Shown: positions 8,449 to 18,194 of the stretch, one piece after another
How the letters are laid out: the number at the start of each line of letters is the position of its first letter
Numbering within the stretch: the first letter of the stretch is position 1
Assembly: GCA_013203905.1 (NCBI GenBank)
Contig: JABMPC010000009.1
Coordinates: 1-32,757, forward strand
DNA from: Chlorobium sp.
Lineage (GTDB): Bacteria; Bacteroidota; Chlorobiia; Chlorobiales; Chlorobiaceae
Length of the DNA: 32,757 nt
Direction of reading: 5' to 3'
Translations under genes and position numbers: made by a program
Notes under the pieces: model-generated
Seen by the model: only the letters and a program-made list of their open reading frames with translations
Database searches by the model: none
Told to the model about the DNA's origin: nothing

Positions 8449-8500
8449 AATACTCAGTATTTTCTGATTCTAACAGTACACCGAAAAAAATGAGAACTTT

Positions 8501-8529
8501 ATAATACCATTTTGATCAGGATTTTTCAA
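8501..8529 (-). promoter_or_regulatory. Sigma-70 promoter of the dksA-like gene
   Basis: On the minus strand TTGAAA (8524-8529) and TATTAT (8501-8506) are separated by 17 bases. The start of the dksA-like gene lies about 50 bases downstream. The -35 box overlaps the last codons of ileS, so the gene can be transcribed independently of it. Confidence 0.55.
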
Positions 8530-11500
8530 GTCTCAATCGGCAGGGCTCACCGTTCACCCTCTCCCCCATCTCTTCGGCAACCGCCTCTGGAGCAAGTAGC
8601 GAAAGCCGAAGTTCCGTAGCAAGCGTCTCGTCTTTAATATACGCATCATTTTTCTTGACTGCCTCGAGAAGTTTTTCACTTCCCTCAAGAGAGAGTACAA
8701 TCCGGTCGGTAATTTCCAGCCCGCTCTCTTTACGCAGGGTCTGTATCCGGCTGACAAGCTCTCTGGAAAGGCCCAGCATCGCAAGTTCCTCAGTCATTTC
8801 AGTATCCAGGGCGACCATAATGCCATGGGCCTCGTCAGAAGCAACAAGCCATCCTTCGATATCCTCATGCAGAATTTCAACATCACCCCGCTGAATCTCA
8901 AACTGTCGACCGTCGCACTCCAGCCAGATGACCCCCTCTTTTTCAAGCAGCGCAATCTGTTTATGACTCATGCTTCGCACCCGGTCACCAAGCGCCTTCA
9001 TATCTTTTCCGTATCGTGGCCCGAGGGTCTTGAAGTTGGGCTTCACTTTTTTGCTGATCACCGACCCCTCATCTTCGATATACTCGATCTTCCTGACATT
9101 GACCTCCTCCATGATGATGTCGGCCACAAGCCTGTACTGCTCTCGCTCATCGGCATCACTCACAGAGAGCAGAATCCTCTGCAACGGCTGACGGACCTTG
9201 ATGGATGCCCGTTCACGCATGGTGCGTACAAGCGAGGTGATGATCTGCGCTTTTTTCATGCGCTCTTCAAGTGGCCGGTCAACTGCATCAGCATCAGAAA
9301 GCGGGAAGTCCGCAAGATGGACTGACTCCTTCGATCCCTCACGCCTCCGGGCGTTCAGGTTCAAGTAGAGCCGTTCGGCAAGGAAAGGAGTGAACGGAGC
9401 AAGCAGTTTTGCCAGCGTCTCCAGACAGCTGAAAAGTGACTGATAAGCTGCAAGCTTGTCGGCACCCATGTCGCTCTTCCAGAACCGCTTGCGGGAACGG
9501 CGGATATACCAGTTCGAAAGATCATCGACAATAAAGTCGTTGATGAGGCGGGCCGCACCGGTCAGATCATACCGCTCCATACACAGATGCACCGAGCCCA
9601 CAAGCGTATTCAGGCTGGAAAGCACCCAGCGATCAAGCCCGCTGCGCTCCCCAAGCTCCACTGCTGGCTCAAGGCCGGTAAAGCCGTCAACATTGGCATA
9701 GAGCACAAAAAAGTTGTAGCTGTTGATGTATGCCCTGAAAAACTTGCGCTGCTCCTCTTCAATCTCATCAGTATTGAACGACTTCGGGCGCCAGGGAGGA
9801 CTAGTAACCATGAGGTACCAGCGGATGGCGTCTGCCCCATAGCGCGCCATGGTCTCAAAGGGATCAACAACATTGCCCTTCGACTTCGACATCTTCTGGC
9901 CGTTTTTGTCAAGGATATGGCCGTTGACAACAAGGTTCCTGTATGCGGTACTGTCGAACAGCAGTGCTGCCACCGCATGGAGGGTATAGAACCATCCACG
10001 GGTCTGGTCGACCCCCTCGGCAATAAAATCGGCAGGGAAAGTGCGGTCGAACAGTTCCTTGTTTTCAAAAGGATAATGAAGCTGCGCGAAGGGCATGGAG
10101 CCGCTGTCGAACCAGACATCAATCAGCTCGGGCGTGCGCCGGAATCGCACCCCGTCACGAATGAAATAAATACGGTCAACAAAGGGCTTGTGCAGGTCAA
10201 GCTCCACCTGGCCTCTGTCAAGCGCCTCGCCAAGCACCCACCGCTCCCCATCTACATCAATGAACCCTTCACGAAGCTCGGCAACAGAACCGACCGCAAA
10301 CACTTTACCTGATGAAGCATCGTCCCCTATGGCAAAATCTTCAGCAACCCAGAGAGGGAGCGGTGACCCCCAGAACCGTTCACGCGAAAGCGCCCAGTCC
10401 TTGTTATCCTCAAGCCAGTTGCCGAATCGGCCGGAGCCGATTTCCGGAGGGCACCAGTTGATGGTTTTATTGAGCTCAACCATCCGCGGAGCAATATCGG
10501 TGGTTCTGATATACCACGACTCTCTGGCATAATAGATAACCGGCACATCATAGCGCCACGAAAAGGGATAGGTATGGGTGATGCTCTCCTTGCGATAGAG
10601 CTTCTTCTCCTCTTTGAGTCTTTTGATGATGAGGGGGTCGGTATCCTTGAAAAACATCCCCTCGTACTCAGGCACTTCAGCGGTAAAACAGCCGTTGCGA
10701 CCAACAGGCTGGAGCATTGGAAGGTCATATTGTTTTGCAAGCTCATAGTCATCGGCACCAAACGCAGGAGCGATATGGACAATCCCTGTTCCATCTCCTG
10801 TCGACACGAAGGAGCCGAGGCTGACGAACCAGCATTTTTTAGCCGGTTGGGTGTATGGCAGAATGGGTTCATACTGCATTCCTTCAAGCGAAGCTCCCTT
10901 CATGCGCTCCTCAACAATCCAGAGAGTAGTGCCCTCGTCATCCTTCTCCACAAGCACCTGAAGGCAGGACTCGGCAAGAATCAGCATTTCGCCGGTATGG
11001 CAATGGCGTACCCGGACATAATCAATGTCAGCCCCAACGCTGAGGGCCACATTGGATATCAGTGTCCAGGGCGTGGTGGTCCAGACGAGGAAGGATTCGC
11101 TGGAGTCTTTCACCCGGAATTTCACATAAACACTCGGGTCCTTCACCTCTTTATACCCGAGGGCCAGCTCATGCGAACTCAGCACCGTCTCGGACTTCGG
11201 ATCCTGGGGAACAATCTTGTAATCCTTGTAGATCAACCCCTTGTCAAAAATGGTTTTGAGCGCCCACCAGACCGACTCGATATAGTTGTTCTCGCAGGTG
11301 ATGTAGGGATGATCCATGTCGACCCAGTATCCCATCCGCTCAGTAAGCTTGCCCCAACCTTCGCGGTTGTCCTCAATATGGTGATAGACCAGAGAACGGG
11401 CCTCAGTATTGAAAAGTTCTTCTCCATACTCTTCAACCTGGGCCTTGTTTTTCAGGCCAAGTTTCTTCTCGACGGATATTTCCACAGGAAGACCATGGGT

Positions 11501-11773
11501 ATCCCACCCCGCCTTGCGCGGAACACGGTATCCCTGCATGGTCCGGTAACGGCACACTGCATCCTTGATGGTGCGGCTGAAAACATGATGAACCCCCGGT
11601 TTTCCATTGACGGTAGGGGGCCCTTCATAAAAGGAAAAAACCCGGTCGGCAGGTTTTTCCTCCAGGCTTTTATGAAAAATTCCGCGCTCATTCCAGTAAG
11701 AGAGCACTTCGGCCTCAACCTCACTGTAAGGGACATTTTGTGGATACTCGGCAAATTTATCAGCCATGGTCAT
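8516..11773 (-). CDS. ileS: Isoleucyl-tRNA synthetase, long eukaryote-like type
   Basis: This class I synthetase charges tRNA-Ile with isoleucine. The 1085-residue protein has its HIGH-type signature in GKPGVHHVF (58-66). The editing (CP1) domain includes [16 protein letters not shown] starts at Lys627, and the anticodon-binding domain follows KMSKS. The 'GxPGxHHV' signature, the length and the C-terminal extension with [13 protein letters not shown] put it in the IleS2-like group (eukaryote-like; MupA-related), not the E. coli-type group. That group is typically poorly sensitive to mupirocin. The frame opens at ATG 11773; the second Met two codons later is an equally possible start. It stands alone, downstream of the CsmB-like gene. 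Confidence 0.97.
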   Translation of the reverse strand: MTMADKFAEYPQNVPYSEVEAEVLSYWNERGIFHKSLEEKPADRVFSFYEGPPTVNGKPGVHHVFSRTIKDAVCRYRTMQGYRVPRKAGWDTHGLPVEISVEKKLGLKNKAQVEEYGEELFNTEARSLVYHHIEDNREGWGKLTERMGYWVDMDHPYITCENNYIESVWWALKTIFDKGLIYKDYKIVPQDPKSETVLSSHELALGYKEVKDPSVYVKFRVKDSSESFLVWTTTPWTLISNVALSVGADIDYVRVRHCHTGEMLILAESCLQVLVEKDDEGTTLWIVEERMKGASLEGMQYEPILPYTQPAKKCWFVSLGSFVSTGDGTGIVHIAPAFGADDYELAKQYDLPMLQPVGRNGCFTAEVPEYEGMFFKDTDPLIIKRLKEEKKLYRKESITHTYPFSWRYDVPVIYYARESWYIRTTDIAPRMVELNKTINWCPPEIGSGRFGNWLEDNKDWALSRERFWGSPLPLWVAEDFAIGDDASSGKVFAVGSVAELREGFIDVDGERWVLGEALDRGQVELDLHKPFVDRIYFIRDGVRFRRTPELIDVWFDSGSMPFAQLHYPFENKELFDRTFPADFIAEGVDQTRGWFYTLHAVAALLFDSTAYRNLVVNGHILDKNGQKMSKSKGNVVDPFETMARYGADAIRWYLMVTSPPWRPKSFNTDEIEEEQRKFFRAYINSYNFFVLYANVDGFTGLEPAVELGERSGLDRWVLSSLNTLVGSVHLCMERYDLTGAARLINDFIVDDLSNWYIRRSRKRFWKSDMGADKLAAYQSLFSCLETLAKLLAPFTPFLAERLYLNLNARRREGSKESVHLADFPLSDADAVDRPLEERMKKAQIITSLVRTMRERASIKVRQPLQRILLSVSDADEREQYRLVADIIMEEVNVRKIEYIEDEGSVISKKVKPNFKTLGPRYGKDMKALGDRVRSMSHKQIALLEKEGVIWLECDGRQFEIQRGDVEILHEDIEGWLVASDEAHGIMVALDTEMTEELAMLGLSRELVSRIQTLRKESGLEITDRIVLSLEGSEKLLEAVKKNDAYIKDETLATELRLSLLAPEAVAEEMGERVNGEPCRLRLEKS

Positions 11774-11849
11774 GAAAATCGTTCAGGGTCAGTGTACCGG
11801 CAGGCGGCAAAAAAAATCAATATAAGAGAATCACCTGTAAAAACAGTAA

Positions 11850-11886
11850 AGGCAGAACCTTCCCCTCACGGCGGAAAAGCCTGCCT
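11850..11886 (-). terminator. Possible terminator downstream of the CsmB-like gene
   Basis: On the minus strand an outer stem AGGCAG/CTGCCT encloses an inner stem CTTTTCC/GGGAAGG with two G-T pairs. It is followed by TTTACTGTTTTT. It lies about 50 bases past the stop codon and upstream of ileS. The stem is imperfect. Confidence 0.35.
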
Positions 11887-11938
11887 GCAAACATCTTCTC
11901 AGATGCGCCCTGATACCAGAAGGGAGGAAGGAAACGGA

Positions 11939-12190
11939 TTACTTTTTCTCGCCAAGGGTTGTGGATACTCCCTCAAGAATCTGTTGTGCAACCACCGTCA
12001 TGGCATCGAGAGCCTGTGCAACAACTTTGCCCATCGGAGCAATTGCGCTGTCAAGCAGTGTGGCGACACCAACAATGATGGTTCCAAGATCGCCTTTGAC
12101 AACATCCTGTTCCGGTTCCTGAACCGGTTCATTTTCCTGAAAAGGGTTCTTTATTTCTTCAGCCATAGAGCAGTCATGGTTATGGTTCAT
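11939..12190 (-). CDS. Small CsmB/CsmF-like chlorosome envelope protein (tentative)
   Basis: The 83-residue protein has a charged, acidic N-terminal third (residues 9-33, rich in Glu and Pro). A hydrophobic, small-residue-rich remainder with no charged residues except single Lys/Asp/Glu turns (GTIIVGVATLLDSAIAPMGK, then VVAQALDAMTVVAQQILEGV) ends in GEKK. The pattern of alternating Val/Ala/Leu helices, the Pro-Met-Gly-Lys motif and the size recall CsmB/CsmF, which sit in the lipid monolayer of chlorosomes. This is family resemblance from memory, not an alignment. The start at MNHNHDCSM has a plausible AGGA upstream; a second Met at residue 9 is possible. It has its own promoter and a candidate terminator, consistent with an abundant separate transcript. 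Confidence 0.5.
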   Translation of the reverse strand: MNHNHDCSMAEEIKNPFQENEPVQEPEQDVVKGDLGTIIVGVATLLDSAIAPMGKVVAQALDAMTVVAQQILEGVSTTLGEKK

Positions 12191-12215
12191 GCGTAAAAAG
12201 AGTCCTGAGGAATTG

Positions 12216-12243
12216 AATTTAGCACTTTCACGACTCCTCTCAA
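12216..12243 (-). promoter_or_regulatory. Candidate promoter of the CsmB-like gene
   Basis: On the minus strand TTGAGA (12238-12243) and TAAATT (12216-12221) are separated by 16 bases, about 25 bases before the start codon, directly after the end of manC. Confidence 0.4.
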
Positions 12244-12264
12244 AGTTTCAGGCACCAAGGCTGG

Positions 12265-13680
12265 CTACCCTCGACCGTAACGGTCATCAAAACGGATAAT
12301 GTCATCCTCACCGAGATACATGCCGGTCTGAACCTCAATGATGTCCAGGGGACGGTCAGTCGGATTTTCCAGCCTGTGGAGCGCTCCAACGGGAATATAG
12401 GTTGACTGGTCAGCTGTAAGGGTTATCTCTTTATCCTCAACAGTGATCATCGCCGTTCCATGCACCACCACCCAGTGCTCAGCCCGATGCTCATGCTTCT
12501 GCAGGGAGAGGGCCGCCCCGGGGTTAACGGTTATGCGCTTGACCTTGAAATGCTCACCACCGTCAACAGTTTCATAGCTGCCCCACGGCCTGAACACCCG
12601 CCTGTGAATGGCGGCCTCGTCCCTCTCGCGACGGTTCAGTTCCTCAACAAGCAGCTTGACATCCTGCACCCGATCCTGTGAGGCTACCAGCACGGCATCG
12701 GCGGTTTCAACAATGATATGACGGTCAAGACCAATGGCCGCAACCAGCCGGCTGGAAGCATGAACATAACTGTCGGTCACATCATGCAACAGCACATCTC
12801 CGCGTTTCACATTGCCGTTCGAGTCGCGGTCATGGAAGTCCCAAAGGGCCGACCATGCCCCCACATCACTCCATCCGGCGTCCAGAGGAACCACAAACGC
12901 CCTGTCGGTCTTCTCCATGAGGGCGTAATCAATGGAATCGGAGGGAGATGCCCGGAATGATTCAGGATCAAGACGCAAAAAGTCAAGATCTCTTGCGGCT
13001 CCTGCAATTGCCTCCCTGCAGGCATGAAGAATGTCGGGAGCGTGCAGGACCAGTTCGTCTATGAGCGTCCGGACGCTGAAGAGAAAAATGCCGCTGTTCC
13101 AGAAATAGCCTCCCGAAGCGAGGTACTCCTTCGCCCTCTCCCGGTCAGGTTTTTCTACAAACCGAAGAACGGGACGAGCCTCACCCTCACTATCACCCTT
13201 TCCTGAAGCCTTGATATACCCGTAACCGGTTTCAGGTGCCGTGGGAACAATGCCGAAAGTGACCATTCCCCCCTCACCCGCAGCGGGAAGTCCTGCAGCA
13301 ACTGCCGCGGCAAAAGCTCTGGTATCAGGAATGACATGATCGGCAGGCAGAATCAGCATCACCGCTCCGGGATGCTGTTTTTCAACCAGAAGAGCTGCAA
13401 CAGCTGCTGCCGGAGCGGTATTACGGCCCGAAGGCTCCAGAATAATCCCCCCCATCTCCACTCCTGTTTCACGAAGCTGTTCAGCAACCAGAAAGCGGTG
13501 ACTCTCATTGCAAACGCAGTAAAGCGGTCCCACATCAGGCAGCTCCTTCAGACGCAGAGCGGTATCCTGAAGCATTGTGTTCTCTCCGCAAAGAGGCAGC
13601 AGCTGTTTCGGGTAGAGGGCCCGTGAAAGCGGCCAGAGCCTGGAACCAGAACCGCCGCTGAGAATAACAGGAATGATCAT
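12265..13680 (-). CDS. manC: Mannose-1-phosphate guanylyltransferase / mannose-6-phosphate isomerase
   Basis: This enzyme makes GDP-mannose from mannose-1-phosphate and GTP; bifunctional members also interconvert fructose-6-P and mannose-6-P. The nucleotidyltransferase domain opens with MIIPVILSGGSGSRLWPLSR, with YPKQLLPL just after it. The C-terminal cupin isomerase domain (about the last 115 residues) has RPWGSYETVD, then QKHEHRAEHWVVV, and ends YLGEDDIIRFDDRYGR. I chose the ATG at 13680 because it overlaps the galE stop (ATGA) and matches the AlgA-type start. An in-frame ATG at 13701 would add seven residues. It is the last gene of the rfbACDB-galE-manC run. Confidence 0.95.
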   Translation of the reverse strand: MIIPVILSGGSGSRLWPLSRALYPKQLLPLCGENTMLQDTALRLKELPDVGPLYCVCNESHRFLVAEQLRETGVEMGGIILEPSGRNTAPAAAVAALLVEKQHPGAVMLILPADHVIPDTRAFAAAVAAGLPAAGEGGMVTFGIVPTAPETGYGYIKASGKGDSEGEARPVLRFVEKPDRERAKEYLASGGYFWNSGIFLFSVRTLIDELVLHAPDILHACREAIAGAARDLDFLRLDPESFRASPSDSIDYALMEKTDRAFVVPLDAGWSDVGAWSALWDFHDRDSNGNVKRGDVLLHDVTDSYVHASSRLVAAIGLDRHIIVETADAVLVASQDRVQDVKLLVEELNRRERDEAAIHRRVFRPWGSYETVDGGEHFKVKRITVNPGAALSLQKHEHRAEHWVVVHGTAMITVEDKEITLTADQSTYIPVGALHRLENPTDRPLDIIEVQTGMYLGEDDIIRFDDRYGRG

Positions 13681-14645
13681 GGGCGCTGGTACATTTTCCA
13701 TGTTGACGAAATCAGAGTATCAAGATCGCTGAACAAAGGTTCCCAACCCAGCAGTTTCCGGGCACGGGCCGATGAGGCAACCAGCTCGGCAGGATCACCC
13801 GCCCGACGGCCAGCCACCACCGCAGGCACCGGTTTTCCGGTAAGGGCGCGGACCCGTTCCACCATCTCCAGCACTGAAACACCCGTTTCACTGCCAAGAT
13901 TCACCGACAGGCTCCGATCATACTCAAGCATATACTCGAACGCCTTGACATGTGCCACGGCAAGGTCGCTCACATGTACGAAATCACGAATGCAGCTCCC
14001 ATCCCTCGTTGGATAATCGTCACCGAAAACAGAGAGTTTCTCCCGCTTCCCAGAGGCCACCTCCATTACAATCGGCAGCAAATTTTCAGGGTTCATCTCC
14101 AGCCCTCCAATACGGCCGCGAGTATCATAGCCGGCTGCATTGAAATACCGGATCGCCCCGTAGCGAATACCCCGAAGACGGTCGAACCATTCAAGAATCC
14201 GCTCAATCTCCAGTTTGGTGAATCCATAAAAATTTTCAGGTTCCTTTGGATGCTCCTCATCAATGGGCAGGTACTGCGGGCTCCCGTATACCGCAGCAGA
14301 CGATGAAAAAACAAGCGCGCGGATGCCGGCCATTGAGGCCTGATTGATAATATTGATAGTTCCCTGCAGGTTGGCCTCCCCGTAGGCTTCAGGCTGCAGC
14401 ATGGACTGACCTGCCGCCTTCAGAGCCGCCAGATGAACACATCCGTCAAACCCTCCCGCCATGGCCTCTCTGAGCTGCTGTGGCTGGAGAATATCGCCAT
14501 GAATGAAACTGGCTTCGCTGAAGAGGTTCTCCCTGAGCCCTGTCCGCAGATTGTCGAACACAGTCACCCCGTAGCCACGGTCAAGAAACTCACGAACGAC
14601 ATGGCTGCCGATGTAGCCAGCTCCGCCGATGACAAGAATATTCAT
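13677..14645 (-). CDS. galE: UDP-glucose 4-epimerase (UDP-galactose supply)
   Basis: The 322-residue extended SDR begins MNILVIGGAGYIGSHVVREF, with the GxxGxxG NAD site at residues 7-13. It contains HLAALKAAGQSM, SSSAAVYG and the catalytic YGFTK. Then come NAAGYDTRGRIG and SCIRDFVHVSDLA, the typical GalE set. It interconverts UDP-glucose and UDP-galactose for lipopolysaccharide or exopolysaccharide. It lies between rfbB (18 bases upstream) and manC (4-base overlap), so it belongs to the same operon. A UDP-GlcNAc 4-epimerase activity cannot be excluded from sequence. Confidence 0.93.
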   Translation of the reverse strand: MNILVIGGAGYIGSHVVREFLDRGYGVTVFDNLRTGLRENLFSEASFIHGDILQPQQLREAMAGGFDGCVHLAALKAAGQSMLQPEAYGEANLQGTINIINQASMAGIRALVFSSSAAVYGSPQYLPIDEEHPKEPENFYGFTKLEIERILEWFDRLRGIRYGAIRYFNAAGYDTRGRIGGLEMNPENLLPIVMEVASGKREKLSVFGDDYPTRDGSCIRDFVHVSDLAVAHVKAFEYMLEYDRSLSVNLGSETGVSVLEMVERVRALTGKPVPAVVAGRRAGDPAELVASSARARKLLGWEPLFSDLDTLISSTWKMYQRP

Positions 14646-14663
14646 ACGAATCCGTTTAGAAAT

Positions 14664-15716
14664 TCATCGTTTCCCGTAATGGGCTTCATAATAATCCTGA
14701 TAGGCACCAGAAGTCACCGCCTCAAGCCACTCGCTGTTTGAAAGATACCAGTCAACCGTCTCTCGAAGACCCTCTTCAAAAGTAATCGAGGGCACCCAGC
14801 CCAGCTCCCGTTTCAGCTTTGAAGCGTCAATTGCATAGCGCAGGTCATGCCCCGCCCGGTCCGTGACGAACGAAATCAGCTCTTCGGAGGAACCGGCAAC
14901 CCGATCGAGCCTTTCATCCATGATACGGCAGAGCAGGCGAACCAGACTGATATTGCTCCACTCATTATGGCCGCCGATATTGTAGGTTTCGCCAATCTTC
15001 CCATGATGATAAATGGTGTCAATGGCCCGCGCATGGTCCTCTACCCAGAGCCAGTCACGCACATTTTCACCCTTCCCATAGAGCGGCAGCGGCTTGCCAC
15101 GCTGGATATTGTTGATGAACAGCGGAATGAGCTTTTCGGGAAACTGGAACGGCCCGTAATTGTTCGAGCAGTTGCTGATGACAACCGGCAGACCGTAGGT
15201 GTCATGATAAGCCCTGACAAAATGGTCAGAAGAGGCCTTTGATGCAGAATAGGGGCTGTGCGGATCATAGGGGGTCTTTTCAGTGAAAAGCCCCTCCCCC
15301 GCATGAAGGGATCCATAGACCTCGTCGGTGGAAACATGGTAGAACAGACGGCCCGACAAGTCTCCCTCCCAAGAGGCCTTGGCCGCATTGAGCAAATTCA
15401 CTGTGCCAAGCACATTGGTCCGGACAAACGCTGTCGGATTGGCAATGGAACGGTCCACATGCGATTCGGCAGCCAGATGAATCACCCCGTCATAACGGGT
15501 TTGGGCAAACAGCCGCATAAGAAACTCCCCGTCGGTAATGTCACCCCTGAGGAAACGGTACCGGTTATCCTCCTCAACATCACGAAGATTGGCAAGGTTG
15601 CCTGCATAGGTAAGGCTGTCGAGGTTGGTCACCCGGCAGTCGCTATATGTCCTGAGAAAATGACGGATAACATGGGATCCAATAAAGCCGGCTCCACCGG
15701 TAACAAGCAGATGCAT
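14664..15716 (-). CDS. rfbB: dTDP-glucose 4,6-dehydratase
   Basis: Second enzyme of dTDP-L-rhamnose synthesis: NAD-dependent dehydration of dTDP-glucose to the 4-keto-6-deoxy intermediate. The 350 residues match the family. Visible motifs are TGGAGFIGSHV (N-terminal nucleotide site), HLAAESHVDRSI, HVSTDEVYGSL, the catalytic YSASKASSDH and SNCSNNYGPFQFPEKLIP. The open frame extends 153 bases further upstream into the end of rfbD, but the family starts at MHLLVTGGAG, so that ATG is used. Confidence 0.97.
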   Translation of the reverse strand: MHLLVTGGAGFIGSHVIRHFLRTYSDCRVTNLDSLTYAGNLANLRDVEEDNRYRFLRGDITDGEFLMRLFAQTRYDGVIHLAAESHVDRSIANPTAFVRTNVLGTVNLLNAAKASWEGDLSGRLFYHVSTDEVYGSLHAGEGLFTEKTPYDPHSPYSASKASSDHFVRAYHDTYGLPVVISNCSNNYGPFQFPEKLIPLFINNIQRGKPLPLYGKGENVRDWLWVEDHARAIDTIYHHGKIGETYNIGGHNEWSNISLVRLLCRIMDERLDRVAGSSEELISFVTDRAGHDLRYAIDASKLKRELGWVPSITFEEGLRETVDWYLSNSEWLEAVTSGAYQDYYEAHYGKR

Positions 15717-15729
15717 GGTTCTCTTTTGG

Positions 15730-16590
15730 TTATGGTTGGTGGCTGAGCATTGTTGCAAGCGAGTGGCGCCAGTAAGGAATCCGTATTCCCCAGTCTCTCT
15801 TGATGGCTCCCTTGTCAAGAACACTGTAGGAGGGTCTCGGCGCTTCCTGAGGGTAAGAGGAACTGTCAACAGGGTGTACGCTGCACTCCAGCCCCGAAAG
15901 CTCCATCACAGCATAGGCAAAGTCATACCATGATGCAGTTCCCTCATTGCTGTAATGATAGGTCTGGCGGTAGTGATGGGAAGGGTCGTGGCGCCATGCA
16001 ATCTCCATAAGGGCACCGGCGAGGTCGACGGCAGAGGTAGGCGTACCGGTCTGGTCGAACACCACCTGCAGCTCCTTCTTTTCAGCCCCGAGACGCAGCA
16101 TGGTTTTCACAAAATTCGAGCCATGAGAGGAGTAGAGCCAGGAGGTGCGCACAATAATGTGCGAAGGATCAATTTCACCAATCAACCCTTCCCCCTGAAA
16201 CTTGGAACGACCGTAGACGCTTGAAGGTGAGGGGGGATCGCTTTCACGGTATGGCCTCGGCTGGCTGCCGTCAAACACATAGTCGGTGGACACATGAAGA
16301 AGGAGCGCGCCGGCGTCCCTGCAGGCAGCGGCAAGCACACCTGCGCCGTTGCGGTTGACACGGAATGCTGATTCAGGATCCCTCTCCGCCTTGTCCACCG
16401 CGGTATATGCAGCTGCATTGATGATCACCGAGGGCCTGCACTCCGCCACAGCCGACATAACAGCCTCACTGTCCGTTATGTCAAGCTCCGGAAGGTCATA
16501 AAAAAAGAAACTATGGTCGGAAATGGAGCGGGAAAGCTCCTGAAGCTCACTGCCAAGCTGGCCATTGCTGCCTGTCACGAGAATGTTCAT
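15730..16590 (-). CDS. rfbD: dTDP-4-dehydrorhamnose reductase
   Basis: Last enzyme of dTDP-L-rhamnose synthesis, reducing the 4-keto group with NAD(P)H. The 286 residues begin MNILVTGSNGQLGSELQELS. They contain NAAAYTAVDKAE, HVSTDYVFDG, YGRSKFQGE (YxxxK) and RTSWLYSSHGSNFVKTM, all diagnostic. The start codon overlaps the rfbC stop by four bases (ATGA), so the two are translationally coupled. rfbB starts 13 bases after its stop. Confidence 0.97.
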   Translation of the reverse strand: MNILVTGSNGQLGSELQELSRSISDHSFFFYDLPELDITDSEAVMSAVAECRPSVIINAAAYTAVDKAERDPESAFRVNRNGAGVLAAACRDAGALLLHVSTDYVFDGSQPRPYRESDPPSPSSVYGRSKFQGEGLIGEIDPSHIIVRTSWLYSSHGSNFVKTMLRLGAEKKELQVVFDQTGTPTSAVDLAGALMEIAWRHDPSHHYRQTYHYSNEGTASWYDFAYAVMELSGLECSVHPVDSSSYPQEAPRPSYSVLDKGAIKRDWGIRIPYWRHSLATMLSHQP

Positions 16591-17171
16591 CGGCGGTAGA
16601 CTGATTCAGCGTTGTACTCACTGTAAGGAAAATCCTCAACTTCTGAAAAACCGGGAAGGCCGCCATCCCTTCCTGAAACACGGATATCGGCCGCATCAAG
16701 CTGCCAGTCAATGCCGAGTGAATGGTCGTTCCAGAGCAGCCCCCCCTCAGAAGAGGGATGATAGTAACTGTCGCACTTGTAGGAAAACACCGCTTCGTCT
16801 GAAAGGACAACAAACCCATGGGCAAACCCTTTGGGGACCCAGAGCTCATTTTTGCGTTCGCCGTCAAGCTCACAGGCAACATGGCGGCCATACCAGGGCG
16901 ATCCCCGTCGAATGTCAACGGCAACATCAAGCACCCTGCCCCGCACCACCCGCACAAGCTTCGACTGGGTATAGGGCGGCAGCTGAAAGTGGAGCCCCCG
17001 CAGCACACCTCGGGAAGATTTTGACTCATTGTCCTGCACAAAATCAACCCGTCCAATATGCTCCTCGATCAGGTCACGGCGGAAGGATTCAAAAAAATAC
17101 CCCCGGTCATCACCGAATACGACGGGTTCAAACTCCAGGACATCAGGAATGGCGGTACTCGTAACACGCAT
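16587..17171 (-). CDS. rfbC: dTDP-4-dehydrorhamnose 3,5-epimerase
   Basis: This cupin-fold epimerase acts at C3 and C5 of dTDP-4-keto-6-deoxyglucose. The 194-residue protein shows FFESFRRD, QDNESKSSRGVLRGLHFQ (whose His belongs to the catalytic pair), VVRGRVLDVAVDIRRGSP, WVPKGFAHGF and FSYKCDSYYHPSSEGG. The order matches RmlC across its length. It is 61 bases downstream of rfbA and coupled to rfbD. Confidence 0.97.
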   Translation of the reverse strand: MRVTSTAIPDVLEFEPVVFGDDRGYFFESFRRDLIEEHIGRVDFVQDNESKSSRGVLRGLHFQLPPYTQSKLVRVVRGRVLDVAVDIRRGSPWYGRHVACELDGERKNELWVPKGFAHGFVVLSDEAVFSYKCDSYYHPSSEGGLLWNDHSLGIDWQLDAADIRVSGRDGGLPGFSEVEDFPYSEYNAESVYRR

Positions 17172-17232
17172 ACTGTGACAAAAACTTACAGTGTTTCAGA
17201 TTCTTTGGGGAAGAGGTTTTCAGAGGCCGCTT

Positions 17233-18111
17233 TCAGCGCCTGGAAGGAAGGCGTTTCAGATACTCTCCATACTGACTTTTCAAAAGCGGGACAGCAAGCC
17301 GCAGCAAATCATCATCGCCTATCCAGCCATTGCGCCAGGCAATCTCTTCAGGACATGCAATCTTCAGCCCCTGGCGTTTCTCAACAGTCTGAATGAAATT
17401 GCCTGCTTCCTGAAACGACTCGTGCGTGCCGGTATCAAGCCATGCAAACCCCCTGCCAAGCATGGAACATTTCAGGCGGCCAGCCTCAAGATAGTGTTCA
17501 TTCACGCTTGTGATTTCAAGCTCCCCCCTCGCTGAAGGGCGAACATTGCGGGCAACTTCGACCACATCATTGGGATAAAAATACAGTCCCACAACAGCAT
17601 AATCGGACTTCGGGCTTTCAGGCTTTTCCACAATGGAGAGCACATTGCCCTCACCATCAATTTCCGCTACACCGTATCGTTCCGGGTCACTGACAGCATA
17701 ACCGAAAATTGTCGCCTTCCGTTGCTCACTAACCGTCCGGACCGCAAGGTCAAGCATAGGAGTGAATGCGTAGCCAAAAAAAATGTTGTCACCCAGAATC
17801 AGAGCCACATCCTCCCCGCCGAGGAACTCCTCGCCAAGAATGAACGCCTGCGCAAGACCATCGGGAGAGGGCTGAATAGTGTAAGAGAGAGAGATGCCCC
17901 AGTCGCTGCCGTCGCCGAGCAGCTTCCGGAATGATGGCTGGTCTTCGGGAGTGGTGATGATGAGAATATCCCTGATCCCCGCAAGCATGAGGGTGGTCAG
18001 TGGATAGTAGATCATCGGTTTGTCGTAGACAGGAAGGAGCTGCTTTGAAATGCCCCTTGTAACAGGGTATAGCCTTGTGCCGGAACCGCCGGCAAGAATA
18101 ATGCCTTTCAT
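17233..18111 (-). CDS. rfbA: Glucose-1-phosphate thymidylyltransferase
   Basis: First enzyme of the dTDP-rhamnose pathway (glucose-1-P + dTTP to dTDP-glucose + PPi). The 292 residues begin [20 protein letters not shown], with the nucleotidyltransferase signature. [25 protein letters not shown] and LGDNIFFG follow, and [19 protein letters not shown] lies in the C-terminal half. It is the first gene of the leftward nucleotide-sugar run and is separated by 83 bases from the HEPN-like gene upstream, a gap that likely holds its promoter. Confidence 0.97.
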   Translation of the reverse strand: MKGIILAGGSGTRLYPVTRGISKQLLPVYDKPMIYYPLTTLMLAGIRDILIITTPEDQPSFRKLLGDGSDWGISLSYTIQPSPDGLAQAFILGEEFLGGEDVALILGDNIFFGYAFTPMLDLAVRTVSEQRKATIFGYAVSDPERYGVAEIDGEGNVLSIVEKPESPKSDYAVVGLYFYPNDVVEVARNVRPSARGELEITSVNEHYLEAGRLKCSMLGRGFAWLDTGTHESFQEAGNFIQTVEKRQGLKIACPEEIAWRNGWIGDDDLLRLAVPLLKSQYGEYLKRLPSRR

Positions 18112-18194
18112 GGTGCCTCGTTGTGCGTTCTGTCAAATCACCGACATGGGTGGGGGCACCCTTACGGATTCTTCACTCAATATACAAAAATAAT

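Noticed and set aside
10574-12196. Plus-strand ORF of 540 codons opposite ileS and the CsmB-like gene
   Set aside because: It lies fully antisense to strongly conserved ileS and has no recognisable domain. It reflects codon bias on the opposite strand.
15717-15869. N-terminal extension of rfbB by 51 codons
   Set aside because: It overlaps the coding end of rfbD, and the conserved nucleotide-binding strand begins at the internal ATG.
18148-18161. Short hairpin GGGTG/CACCC between the HEPN-like gene and rfbA as a terminator
   Set aside because: It has only 5 base pairs, a G/C loop and no T-run.
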